This document shows, one piece after another, positions 9,008-19,553 of a stretch of 64,000 nt of DNA; position 1 is the first letter of the stretch; every line of letters starts with the position of its first letter. Origin of the DNA: Rhizobium oryzihabitans (GTDB taxonomy: Bacteria; Pseudomonadota; Alphaproteobacteria; Rhizobiales; Rhizobiaceae); NCBI RefSeq assembly GCF_010669145.1, contig NZ_CP048632.1:868001-932000 (forward strand), in the 5' to 3' direction. The notes beneath the pieces are model-generated. The model saw only the letters and a program-made list of their open reading frames with translations, did no database searches and was not told the origin of the DNA. The position numbers were made by a program, and so were the translations under genes.

Positions 9008-9289
9008 TCAGGATGCGATCTTATTCTGTTCTTCCGCCTTATCCTCCATCAGGCACTGCGCCTGCCGGCTTGCGGCGACGAAGGCTGTGCGGGCAATTTC
9101 TCCTGCCACGTCGCCCATCAGCGAGGAACGGCACAGACGCAGCGCCTGTTCATGCGCCTTGCCACCGCGTTCCGGCCATTCGTGCTGCAAAAAATCGAAG
9201 GCTTCGTAAACGCCGTTGAAAATCCGGGGAGCACCGTTCTCAAGAGATATGGTAACGGGCTTTTCCCACTTAACGTCATTCAGCAACAT
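9008..9289 (-). CDS. DUF982 family protein
   Basis: 93 residues from ATG 9289 (GGAAG precedes it); an ATG at 9304 would sit too close to the promoter. The sequence KPVTISLENGAPRIFNGVYEAFDFLQHEWPERGG...ALRLC..SLMGDVAGEIARTAFVAASRQA follows the DUF982 pattern, a small alpha/beta fold abundant in Rhizobiaceae and often in many copies per genome. Its function is unknown. It is driven by an exact EcfG promoter divergent from that of the photolyase. Confidence 0.85.
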   Translation of the reverse strand: MLLNDVKWEKPVTISLENGAPRIFNGVYEAFDFLQHEWPERGGKAHEQALRLCRSSLMGDVAGEIARTAFVAASRQAQCLMEDKAEEQNKIAS

Positions 9290-9323
9290 TGATTGCACTT
9301 CCATGCTCTATTAACCCGCGACA

Positions 9324-9348
9324 AACGCCGGCTCCTCCAGTTGGTTCC
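9324..9348 (-). promoter_or_regulatory. EcfG (RpoE2)-type promoter of the DUF982 gene
   Basis: On the minus strand GGAAC (9348-9344), 16 bases, CGTT (9327-9324), 34 bases before ATG 9289. Confidence 0.75.
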
Positions 9349-9426
9349 CTTCACCTGCGGTTTCAAGGTCGAAAAAATAACCCTCGAGAAACCATGTGCC
9401 CCATCTTTCCATTCTAGCCGATTTGC

Positions 9427-9451
9427 GGAACAAAGCGTTTCAACACTCGTT
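9427..9451 (+). promoter_or_regulatory. EcfG (RpoE2)-type promoter of the photolyase gene
   Basis: GGAAC (9427-9431), 16 bases, CGTT (9448-9451), 26 bases before ATG 9478. Confidence 0.75.
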
Positions 9452-9477
9452 CAAGCGGAAGTGAACCGGGTCCTTTC

Positions 9478-10917
9478 ATGCCGACAACAGCCTCCCCCAT
9501 CATCGTCTGGTTCCGCAAGGACCTGCGCCTCTCGGACAATCTTGCCCTGCTTGCAGCGGTGGAGCATGGCGGCCCCGTCATCCCACTCTATATTCAGGAA
9601 GAATCCTCCGGCCCGCTGGGCGGTGCGCAGGAATGGTGGCTTCACCATTCGCTGGCTTCCCTCACCGTCGCACTGGAAGAAACCGGTAGCCGCCTGCTGC
9701 TCCGGAGCGGTGACGCCGAGGAAACGCTGCGCCATGTGATACGCGAAACTGGCGCCGACACGATCTTCTGGAACCGCCGCTACGATCCGGCGGGCATGGC
9801 GACGGACAAGGCACTGAAACAGGCGCTCAGCGACGACGGCCTGACGGTCCGCAGCTTTGCCGGACATCTGCTGCATGAACCATCCCGGGTACAGACAAAA
9901 TCCGGCGGCCCTTACCGGGTCTATACGCCCTTCTGGCGCGCGCTGGAGGGCGGCGAGGAGCCACATGCGCCGGCGGATGCACCAAAGAGCCTGAAATCAC
10001 CTGAGACATGGCCGAAATCGGAGAAACTCGACGATTGGAAGCTTCTGCCGGTCAAACCGGACTGGGCCAGGGATTTCAGCGAAATATGGACACCCGGCGA
10101 AAATGCGGCACGGGAAAAACTCGATGATTTCATCGACGGCGCTTTGAAGGGTTACGAGGAAGGTCGCGATTTTCCGGCGAAAGACGCCACCTCGATGCTT
10201 GCACCGCATCTGGCGCTCGGCGAAATATCGCCTGCCGCCGTCTGGCACGCCACAAAGGGGCTTTCCCGCCATATCGCCTCCAACGATATCAGCCGGTTTC
10301 GCAAGGAGCTCGTCTGGCGGGAGTTCTGCTACCACTTGCTGTTTCATTTCCCCAAACTGGACGAGAAGAACTGGAACGACAGTTTCGATGCCTTCGGCTG
10401 GCGGGATGATGAAAAATCCTTCAAAGCCTGGACGCGCGGCATGACAGGTTACCCCATCGTCGATGCCGGCATGCGGCAATTGTGGAAACACGGCACCATG
10501 CACAATCGGGTGCGCATGATCGTGGCCTCCTTCCTCATCAAACATCTGCTGATTGACTGGCGGAAGGGTGAGAAATGGTTTCGCGACACACTTGTGGATG
10601 CCGATCCCGCCTCCAACGCCGCCAACTGGCAATGGGTGGCGGGGTCTGGCGCGGATGCCTCGCCGTTTTTCCGCATCTTCAACCCCATATTGCAGGGTGA
10701 AAAATTCGATAGCGATGGCGATTATGTGCGCCGCTTCGTGCCGGAGCTTGAAAAGCTCGACCGGAAATTCATCCACAAGCCGTTTCAGGCCCCGAGAGAA
10801 CTGCTGAACAAGGCGGGCATCGAGCTTGGCAAAACCTACCCGCAACCGATTGTCGACCACACGAAGGCGCGCGAAAGAGCGCTTGCGGCCTATGCCGCGG
10901 TGAAGAACAACGCATAA
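9478..10917 (+). CDS. phrB: Deoxyribodipyrimidine photolyase, class I
   Basis: 479 residues, usual length for class I CPD photolyases. The N-terminal antenna domain begins IVWFRKDLRLSDN. The C-terminal FAD domain contains the conserved ELVWREFCYHLL, MTGYPIVDAGMRQL and the flavin pocket ASNAANWQWVAGSGADASPFF. The enzyme reverses UV-induced cyclobutane pyrimidine dimers in DNA using blue light. A perfect EcfG promoter upstream places it in the general stress response, consistent with RpoE2 control of photolyase reported in Sinorhizobium. No operon partner downstream. Confidence 0.96.
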   Translation: MPTTASPIIVWFRKDLRLSDNLALLAAVEHGGPVIPLYIQEESSGPLGGAQEWWLHHSLASLTVALEETGSRLLLRSGDAEETLRHVIRETGADTIFWNRRYDPAGMATDKALKQALSDDGLTVRSFAGHLLHEPSRVQTKSGGPYRVYTPFWRALEGGEEPHAPADAPKSLKSPETWPKSEKLDDWKLLPVKPDWARDFSEIWTPGENAAREKLDDFIDGALKGYEEGRDFPAKDATSMLAPHLALGEISPAAVWHATKGLSRHIASNDISRFRKELVWREFCYHLLFHFPKLDEKNWNDSFDAFGWRDDEKSFKAWTRGMTGYPIVDAGMRQLWKHGTMHNRVRMIVASFLIKHLLIDWRKGEKWFRDTLVDADPASNAANWQWVAGSGADASPFFRIFNPILQGEKFDSDGDYVRRFVPELEKLDRKFIHKPFQAPRELLNKAGIELGKTYPQPIVDHTKARERALAAYAAVKNNA

Positions 10918-11039
10918 AATTGGGTATCGGCAAAATTTTGCGTGGCTAAGCCAAAGCCGGGAAGATAATTTCTTGCCTTGAGGCGGTTGTAACGGGACAT
11001 AACGGCACCTAATTTCCGCTCAGACAAGAAGGCTCAATC

Positions 11040-12076
11040 ATGACCATTCATCCCTCTGCGCTCAGTGCTATCGGCAACACGCCGCTCATCCGTCTGAAAG
11101 CTGCCTCGGAAGCGACGGGGTGTGAAATCCTCGGCAAGGCGGAATTCCTCAACCCCGGCCAGTCGGTGAAGGATCGCGCCGCGCTCTACATCATCCGCGA
11201 CGCCGAACGGCGCGGACAGCTGCGGCCGGGCGGCACCATCGTGGAGGGTACTGCGGGCAATACCGGCATCGGCCTGTCGCTGGTCGCCAATGCACTCGGC
11301 TACAAGACGGTCATCGTCATTCCGGAGACGCAGAGCCAGGAAAAAAAGGACGCGCTGAAGCTTCTCGGTGCGAAACTCGTCGAGGTTCCGGCAGCGCCCT
11401 ATTCCAATCCGAACAATTACGTGAAGGTCTCCGGTCGGCTTGCGAAACAGCTCGCCGCCACGGATGAAAACGGCGCGGTCTGGGCCAACCAGTTCGACAA
11501 TATCGCCAACCGTCAGGCCCATATCGAGACGACGGCACCCGAAATCTGGGATCAGACGGATGGCAAGGTCGATGGTTTCATCTGCTCGGTGGGCTCCGGC
11601 GGAACGCTTGCGGGCGTGGCCGACGGCCTGCGCGATTTCAACCCTGATATCAAGATCGGCCTTGCCGACCCTGATGGGCCGCCCTTTATGAGTTTTACAA
11701 GCACGGCGTCCTGAAGTCGGAAGGCTCATCCATCACCGAAGGCATCGGACAGGGGCGCATCACCGCCAATCTGGAAGGCTTCGCCCCGGATTTCTCCTAT
11801 CGCATTTCGGATGCCGAAGCCCTGCCGGTGCTGTTTGATCTGGTCACCAAAGAGGGTCTTTGCCTCGGCGGCTCCTCCGGCATCAACATTGCCGGTGCAA
11901 TCCGCCTTGCCCGCGAGCTTGGTCCGGGGCATACCATCGTAACGATACTTTGCGACTACGGTAATCGTTATCAGTCGAAGCTCTTCAATCCGGATTTCCT
12001 GCGTTCCAAGGGGCTTCCGGTTCCACAGTGGCTGGCGACGAAAAGCGAGATTGCGGTTCCGTACGAAACCGTTTGA
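11040..12076 (+). pseudogene. cysK: Cysteine synthase A, one-base frameshift
   Basis: PLP-dependent O-acetylserine sulfhydrylase making cysteine from O-acetylserine and sulfide. The first frame (11040-11714) carries the PLP lysine in NPGQSVKDRAALY and the phosphate loop VEGTAGNTGIGLS. It breaks near residue 213: after LADPDG it gives a short nonsense tail and a stop. Adding one G to the GGG at 11676-11678 gives the family-like LADPDGAALYEFYKHGVLKSEG and continues to 12076 (345 residues in total, normal length), including GLCLGGSSGINIAGA. Either a recent inactivating deletion or a run miscall. It is the first gene of an operon with the AlaX-type and sulfurtransferase genes. Confidence 0.85.
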
Positions 12077-12088
12077 GGACATGCCGAA

Positions 12089-12826
12089 ATGCCTGTGAAT
12101 GCCCTGTTCCGTGACGATTTTTATCTTTCCACCGCAGAAGCGATCGTCACGGCGGTGCATGAGGATGGCGGCATCGAGTTCGACCAGACCTGCTTTTACG
12201 CCACCTCCGGCGGCCAGCCGGGCGATAGCGGCTTTCTCGAGCGGGCAGACGGTTCGCGCATCGAACTCGGCATCACCAAAAATGGCGCCGACAAGAGCGT
12301 GATCATCCATGTGCCGCTCGAAGGCCAGCCTTCCCCCGAGATCGGCGAAAAACTCACCCTGCATGTGGACTGGCCGCGCCGCTACAAGCTGATGCGCATG
12401 CACACCGCCTGCCATCTGCTCTCCGTCGTCTGCCAGTGGCCGATTACCGGAGCCGCCGTCGGCGAGGACGAATCGCGTGTCGATTTCGACATGTCGGAAA
12501 CCATCGACAAGGATGAGGTGACGGCAAAGCTGATGGAGCTGGTGAAAGCCAACCATCCCGTCTTCCTGCAATGGATCACCGACGAGGAACTTCAGGCCAA
12601 TCCGGGCATCGTCAAATCCAAGAATGTGCGGCCACCGATGGGCCTTGGTCGGGTCAGCCTCGTTTGCATCGGCGAAAATTCCAGCATCGACAGCCAGCCC
12701 TGCGGCGGCACCCATGTTTCCGAAACGCAGGAAGTGGGCGATATTCACATTGCCAAGATAGAAAAGAAGGGCAAGGAGAACAGGCGGTTCCGCATTCGTT
12801 TCGGCGCGCCTGAAGCTGCTGCCTGA
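12089..12826 (+). CDS. AlaX-type alanyl-tRNA editing protein
   Basis: 245 residues. It has the complete zinc-dependent editing site of AlaRS/AlaX proteins: SGGQPGDSG near residue 40, HTACH (His105, His109) and SQPCGGTHV (Cys205, His209). Such free-standing enzymes hydrolyse Ser- or Gly-mischarged tRNA-Ala. No aminoacylation domain is present. It starts 12 bases after cysK and ends 16 bases before the sulfurtransferase gene, so all three are probably co-transcribed. That context hints at a link between amino-acid thiol/serine balance and tRNA proofreading, which is inference only. Confidence 0.88.
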   Translation: MPVNALFRDDFYLSTAEAIVTAVHEDGGIEFDQTCFYATSGGQPGDSGFLERADGSRIELGITKNGADKSVIIHVPLEGQPSPEIGEKLTLHVDWPRRYKLMRMHTACHLLSVVCQWPITGAAVGEDESRVDFDMSETIDKDEVTAKLMELVKANHPVFLQWITDEELQANPGIVKSKNVRPPMGLGRVSLVCIGENSSIDSQPCGGTHVSETQEVGDIHIAKIEKKGKENRRFRIRFGAPEAAA

Positions 12827-12842
12827 AATCAGGAGAGACATC

Positions 12843-14264
12843 GTGAGCACGGATAAGAGCCGTTTCGTCGTTTCGGCGGACTGGGTGGAAAAGCAGCTCG
12901 GCACGGCCGGGTTTCGTGTCGTTGATGCCTCCTGGTATCTGCCGGCGCATAAACGCAACGGCGCGGAAGAATTTGCGGCAGGTCACCTGCCCGGCGCCGT
13001 GTTCTTCGATCAGGACAAGATCGCCGATCATGCGACCGGCCTGCCGCATTCCCTGCCCTCGCCGGAGTTCTTTGCGGAACAGGCCGGCGAGCTTGGCCTC
13101 AGTGAGGCCGATACGATCGTGGTCTATGATGGCCCCGGTTTCTTTTCCGCACCGCGCGTGTGGTGGATGCTGCGGGTGATGGGCGTGCGCAAGGCCTATG
13201 TGCTGGATGGCGGTCTTGACGGCTGGAAGCACGAAGGCCGGCCGCTTGAAACCGGTACGCCGGAGATCGAACCCGCCACCTTCACACCTGACTTCAACGA
13301 GAAGCGCGTTACTTCTCTGGCAACCATGCGCGGCATCGTCGACAGCGGTGAAAAGCAGATCGCCGATGCCCGCGGCGCGGGACGTTTCACCGGCGACGAG
13401 GCCGAACCGCGCGCCGGCATGCGCTCCGGCCATATGCCCGGCGCACGCAGCCTGCCCGCCACAGCCTTTTCCGAGAATGGCCACTTCAAGGATCTCACCG
13501 CCATCCGCAAGATGGTGACCGACGCCGGTATCGATCTCGGCAAGCCCGTCGTCACCAGCTGTGGCTCGGGCGTCACCGCCGCCGTCATTACGCTTGCGCT
13601 GGAATCGCTCGGTCATTCGGACAATTCGCTCTATGACGGTTCCTGGTCGGAATGGGGCGGCCTGGAAGACACCCCTGTCGTCACCGGCCCCGCCGAGCCT
13701 GTTCCCGTGATCTCGCATGGGCCTTTGAAGGCGCATGTCACGCAGCTGGAAATGACCGCACCGCCAAAGGTCAGCCTGCCGATACCCGTCAACATTCAGA
13801 CGGCGCTGATGCGGGTCAACAATATTCCCCTGCATTTCTATCGCTATATTTACTGGCGGGTGGGAAAACGCTGGCACTGGCAAAAACGCATGCGCATGAG
13901 CGATGCGGAACTCTCCGCCGTTCTCAAGGACCCGAAGAACAGCGTCACCGTTCTTTACATGAACGGTGCCCCCGCTGGCTTCTTCGAGTTGAATAAAGCG
14001 AGTGACGAGGTGACCGAGCTTTCCTATTTCGGGCTGCTCGAAGAGGCGATCGGCGCTGGTGTCGGCAAATGGTTCTTGTTGCAGGCGCTTTACGCCGCCT
14101 GGCAGGACAATCCCAAACGCGTGACGGTGACCACCAACACGCTCGACCACCCACGCGCGCTGCAACTTTACCAGATGATGGGCTTTTCGCCTGTCGGCAC
14201 CTATGAGGCCTGGGTGGAGCCGCTGTCCGACACCGAGCTTCTGGAAATCTCGCTGCGCAACTGA
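12843..14264 (+). CDS. sseA: Sulfurtransferase (SseA type) fused to GNAT acetyltransferase
   Basis: 473 residues with two parts. Residues 1-282 are a two-domain rhodanese with catalytic Cys240 in CGSGVTAAV, the loop sequence of 3-mercaptopyruvate sulfurtransferases. Residues about 295-473 (HVTQLEMTAPPKVS... GLLEEAIGAGVGKWFLLQAL...NPKRVTVTTNTLDHPRALQLYQMMGF) form a GNAT acetyltransferase with an acetyl-CoA loop and the final ALQLYQMMGF helix-strand. The linker (PAEPVPVISHGPLK) lies where a separate SseA would be expected to end. The fusion may be natural or caused by loss of a stop. It is the last gene of the cysK operon. Confidence 0.82.
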   Translation: MSTDKSRFVVSADWVEKQLGTAGFRVVDASWYLPAHKRNGAEEFAAGHLPGAVFFDQDKIADHATGLPHSLPSPEFFAEQAGELGLSEADTIVVYDGPGFFSAPRVWWMLRVMGVRKAYVLDGGLDGWKHEGRPLETGTPEIEPATFTPDFNEKRVTSLATMRGIVDSGEKQIADARGAGRFTGDEAEPRAGMRSGHMPGARSLPATAFSENGHFKDLTAIRKMVTDAGIDLGKPVVTSCGSGVTAAVITLALESLGHSDNSLYDGSWSEWGGLEDTPVVTGPAEPVPVISHGPLKAHVTQLEMTAPPKVSLPIPVNIQTALMRVNNIPLHFYRYIYWRVGKRWHWQKRMRMSDAELSAVLKDPKNSVTVLYMNGAPAGFFELNKASDEVTELSYFGLLEEAIGAGVGKWFLLQALYAAWQDNPKRVTVTTNTLDHPRALQLYQMMGFSPVGTYEAWVEPLSDTELLEISLRN

Positions 14265-14321
14265 GTTCGTCACGTCGGGGATGGCCCGCGCCGTTCCCGG
14301 ACTATAGAGCACATCCGACTA

Positions 14322-14448
14322 CTCCACCCTCATTCCTGTGCTTGTCACAGGAATCCAGCCGACGCGCGTCTGCGCGGCGAGAAAAGTCCTTTCAGCCCAA
14401 GGACTTGGGCTGGCTGGATTCCTGTGACAAGCACAGGAATGAGGGAGT
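14322..14448. repeat. Long palindromic intergenic repeat (family 1)
   Basis: Two 39-base arms (14322-14360 and 14410-14448) are near-perfect inverted copies, each containing CATTCCTGTGCTTGTCACAG. The centre holds GCGCGTCTGCGC and AAGGACTTGGGCT. The centre resembles that of the repeat at 53773. It fills the gap between convergent genes. Confidence 0.85.
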
Positions 14449-14513
14449 GGGGGAACTGTCAGCGCAGAAAACCGCTGCGCAATGTTGGTGGGGATACCTT
14501 TAACGCGCAGCAT

Positions 14514-15158
14514 TCATGCCTTGTCGATAATCAGATGCGTAGCGCCCTCGCCCGCCACGGTCCCGGTAGAGCGGTAGCCGAGCGCGGGCAGGTCCATCCC
14601 CTCGAACAAATGCTCACCCTTGCCGAGAAAAACCGGGGCGATCGCCAGATGTAATTCATCGATCATGCCCGCAGCCATATATTGTCGGATGGTAGAAACG
14701 CCGCCGCCGATGCGCACGTCCTTGCCATCCGCCGCCGTCAGCGCCATGTCTAAAGCAGCCTCTATGCCGGTTGTGACGAAATGAAACACCGTGCCGCCCT
14801 TCATTGTGAAGGACGGACGCGCATGGTGCGTCAAGACGAAAACCGGAACATGATAGGGCGGCTCGTCGCCCCACCAACCCTTCCAGCTTTCATCCGGCCA
14901 TGCGCCGCGCACCGGCCCGAACATGTTGCGTCCCAATATCCATGCGCCGATATTTGCGAAGCTCTTTTCGGTAAAATCCTCATCCGTACCGGTCGAGCCG
15001 CCATCCTTTCCGAACATGCGGTGAAAGGTCCGGGTTTTGACCGCCCATTGATGCAGCGCTTCGCCGTTCACGCCCAGCGGGTTCTGGAGACTCTGGTCCG
15101 GTCCCGCGCCATATCCGTCAATCGAGATGGCGAAATTGCGAACGACAACCTTCGGCAT
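14514..15158 (-). CDS. Dihydrofolate reductase / RibD C-terminal domain family protein
   Basis: 214 residues from ATG 15158, preceded by GGGAGGAGAG. It opens MPKVVVRNFAISIDGYGAG (the first strand and substrate loop of the RibD-C/DHFR-like fold) and ends with HLAIAPVFLGKGEHLFEGMD...THLI, the usual last strands. The middle FVLTHHARPSFTMKGGTVFHFV and DVRIGGGVSTIRQYMAAGMIDELHL hold the nucleotide-binding Gly-rich turn. It is probably an NADPH-dependent reductase of unknown substrate; this family is distinct from true folate enzymes. Confidence 0.83.
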   Translation of the reverse strand: MPKVVVRNFAISIDGYGAGPDQSLQNPLGVNGEALHQWAVKTRTFHRMFGKDGGSTGTDEDFTEKSFANIGAWILGRNMFGPVRGAWPDESWKGWWGDEPPYHVPVFVLTHHARPSFTMKGGTVFHFVTTGIEAALDMALTAADGKDVRIGGGVSTIRQYMAAGMIDELHLAIAPVFLGKGEHLFEGMDLPALGYRSTGTVAGEGATHLIIDKA

Positions 15159-15212
15159 GGTACTCTCCTCCCGCATTCAGCAGGCCAGATCGCCAGCTTC
15201 CGGCAATCGGCC

Positions 15213-16097
15213 TTAGATTTCCCGCTCCAGATTGACCGCCGTCGGAATTTGCCCGCCGGCGGCACCCTTGTCTTCCGTGACGTTGTTCAGGAGATGATCG
15301 GCGATCAGTTCCGCCTGGAATTTTCCCAGCTCGTAGCAATAGGTGATCTCGCGCTTTTCCGCCGACCAGTAGACATCGGGGCGGCCGCAGGACTTTGCCG
15401 TCAGCTTGACGTCCCCCTTCAGGCCAAAACCACCAAAACTGCGGCTGATGAGATCGAGAACCTTCGATTCTTTGACCATGATGGCATAGGGTTCAAGCTC
15501 GGGATCACGCGGCGCTACGTAGCTGACGGTTAGTCTGGACGGCGTCTGGCTGCGGTGGGGCGCCAGAAAATCCTCCCAGGCCTTAGCGACGCCCGGATAG
15601 GCGGCGGCGCATTTGCCGAATTCGGCATTGTCGAGCCCCATCATGGCGGCAAGATCGCCATAACCGTCCTTGTCGCGGCCAACCATCAGGCAGGCCATGT
15701 TGCGGTCACGGCTTCTGTCCGGCACCAGCGCGGAAAAGACCGGCGCTTCGTGATCGGGCAAGGTCACCGCCTCGCGCGCCAGATACCAGCTGTCGGTGGC
15801 GTTGACGAGCGCGGTATCGAGCCATTCCTCATTGGCCTGGAGGATGAGGGTTCCTGCCAGCTGATCGGCCGGGGCCTGGACACTTCCCGTTTCCGGCGCT
15901 CCGAAATCCGAAATCAGCATGCGCGAGCCCTCGTGGTAGAGCGAGAAGATCGCGTTGCCGATAACGAAATTGACCGCCTGCTGCAGCTGCTCGTCGGACA
16001 GGCCATCGAGACCGGAGGCGACCTGCGCCTGCGCCCCGATCGGAGCCGTCAACGAAACGAAAGCCAGCGGAACGGCGGCCAGAAAACGACGGAACAT
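15213..16097 (-). CDS. Secreted DUF4344-like protein with degenerate peptidase motif
   Basis: 294 residues from ATG 16097. The signal peptide ends ...GAQAQ. Residues 47-80 (GNAIFSLYHEGSRMLISDFGAPETG...ADQLAG) align in pattern with DUF4344 putative metallopeptidases, where the zinc motif reads HELGH. Here it reads HEGSR (55-59), so the second zinc histidine is absent. A C-terminal stretch contains CYELGKFQAELIADHLL. It is likely a periplasmic protein that has lost catalysis, or a distant relative. The family call rests on remembered pattern, not a search. Confidence 0.6.
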   Translation of the reverse strand: MFRRFLAAVPLAFVSLTAPIGAQAQVASGLDGLSDEQLQQAVNFVIGNAIFSLYHEGSRMLISDFGAPETGSVQAPADQLAGTLILQANEEWLDTALVNATDSWYLAREAVTLPDHEAPVFSALVPDRSRDRNMACLMVGRDKDGYGDLAAMMGLDNAEFGKCAAAYPGVAKAWEDFLAPHRSQTPSRLTVSYVAPRDPELEPYAIMVKESKVLDLISRSFGGFGLKGDVKLTAKSCGRPDVYWSAEKREITYCYELGKFQAELIADHLLNNVTEDKGAAGGQIPTAVNLEREI

Positions 16098-16260
16098 AAA
16101 ATCAGACCTTCCGGGAACGAGGAGCGTCACTGATTCCCGATGCTAACGAAACACGCAATGGGCTGGTTGCATCGCCTGTCAAGAATCGGGTGGATAGAGC
16201 TCTGTTTCGAGATCATAGCTGCAAAGAAGCAACGCCGACCCGAACCTATAGGACCAAGCC

Positions 16261-16728
16261 ATGACCGATCTCGTTTTTACAGCAATGCCGGCTAAGGAAG
16301 CTGAAGCCTTTCGTGCAGGAGCTGGCGACGCCTATGGCAACCCGCCGGAAAAAGCCGTTTCCCCCGGCGGCATGCCCTGCCGCCATTGCCTTGCCCAGAT
16401 TAACGAAGGCGAAGGAATGCTGATCCTCGCCTACCGGCCCTTCCCCTCGCTCCAGCCCTATGCCGAAACGGGCCCGGTCTTTCTTCACGCGGAGGCCTGT
16501 GAGCGCTATCCGCAAACGGATGCCGTTCCCCCGATGCTTAACAGCCCGGACTATATCGTTCGCGGATATGGCGCTGACAACCGCATCGTCTACGGCACCG
16601 GCGCGGTGACCGCGACCAGTGAGATCTTGGCACGCGCCGAACATCTTCTGGAGCGCGGCGACGTCGCCTATGTACACGTGCGTTCTGCCCGCAATAATTG
16701 CTACCAGTGCCGTATTGATAGAGCATAA
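16261..16728 (+). CDS. DUF1203 family protein
   Basis: 155 residues. The sequence MPCRHCLAQINEGEGMLILAYRPFPSLQPYAETGPVFLH, followed by ERY..., YIVRGYGADNRIVYGTG and YVHVRSARNNCYQCRI, matches the DUF1203 pattern common in Rhizobiales. Two CxxC pairs (CRHC and CYQC) could bind metal. It is cytoplasmic with no signal peptide. The start at 16261 is preceded by TATAGGACC. Function unknown; it appears to be a single gene. Confidence 0.82.
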   Translation: MTDLVFTAMPAKEAEAFRAGAGDAYGNPPEKAVSPGGMPCRHCLAQINEGEGMLILAYRPFPSLQPYAETGPVFLHAEACERYPQTDAVPPMLNSPDYIVRGYGADNRIVYGTGAVTATSEILARAEHLLERGDVAYVHVRSARNNCYQCRIDRA

Positions 16729-16794
16729 TCGCACGATTACTTACAATTTTAACAGCAGAGCTAAACGGCTTTCAAACTTTCAGCGCCATGATGC

Positions 16795-17163
16795 ATGGTA
16801 TCGAAAACAATTGATTTGAGTAGCAAAATGGCAAACAACCTTAATATGGCGACCCGCAGCGCACCGCGCAGCAAGACCAGGATTTTCGCGACCGTGCATT
16901 ATTTCAGCCAGTCGACCCGGGGCCGCGTACTGGACCTGTCGGCCACCGGAATGGCGCTCGAACTGGACGGACCTTTCGCTGCCGCCAAGGGCAGCCGGGT
17001 CAAGGTGCAGAGCGAGGACCTTGGTTTCATCGAAGGTGAAGTGCAATGGCAGCACCAGAACCGCCTCGGCCTGCAACTAAGGCTTTCCAGCAACACGCTG
17101 GCGCAGCTTTCCTCCTATTTCCGCTTTTTCCATGAAGAAGTGAAGCCGACGCTCGCCCGCTGA
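16795..17163 (+). CDS. PilZ domain protein (cyclic-di-GMP receptor type)
   Basis: 122 residues. It contains RSKTR (RxxxR) near residue 26 and DLSATGMALEL (D-x-S-x-x-G) near residue 47, the two halves of the cyclic-di-GMP binding signature of PilZ domains. A beta-barrel pattern (VKVQSEDLGFIEGEVQWQHQNRLGLQL) follows. It should therefore sense cyclic-di-GMP; with no fused domain it would act by protein contact. A later in-frame ATG at 16828 could be the true start. A diguanylate cyclase gene lies 5 kb away. Confidence 0.85.
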   Translation: MVSKTIDLSSKMANNLNMATRSAPRSKTRIFATVHYFSQSTRGRVLDLSATGMALELDGPFAAAKGSRVKVQSEDLGFIEGEVQWQHQNRLGLQLRLSSNTLAQLSSYFRFFHEEVKPTLAR

Positions 17164-17375
17164 AGACATCGGTTTCCGAAATCGGAATGCGCTGACCAAG
17201 CAAAGCGCATTCCCATGCGATGACGCGCGTGGCGCTCCCGTGACAAAAAATTTATCAAACGGTTGAAAAAGGCTCCGTCCGTCACCGCCCTGTCATTTTG
17301 ATGATGGACTCCTCGGCGATTGCTTCTACCTTGTCGTTTTCCATGACAGAGCAAGCTTCATCCGAAGGAGTTCCC

Positions 17376-19364
<1,989 letters not shown>

Positions 19365-19433
19365 GGATGCTCCCCCTCCCGGCGGGAATGCGCCGGGAGG
19401 GCAAACTGCTCATGAAGCCTCCGCCTAGCTAGC

Positions 19434-19510
19434 TGTCATCCGCGGGCTTGACCCGAGGATCCATTGACTGCGGCTGGGTGTGGATCCTCGGGTCAAGCCC
19501 GAGGATGACG
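19434..19510. repeat. Palindromic intergenic repeat (family 2)
   Basis: Arms GTCATCC-GCGGGCTTGACC... and ...GGTCAAGCCC-GAGGATGAC are inverted copies around GACTGCGGCTGGG. The same family occurs at 27502-27575. Confidence 0.8.
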
Positions 19511-19553
19511 TCGAGTTTGATGAAAGCCTGTCAGTAACATTGCTGACCATTTC

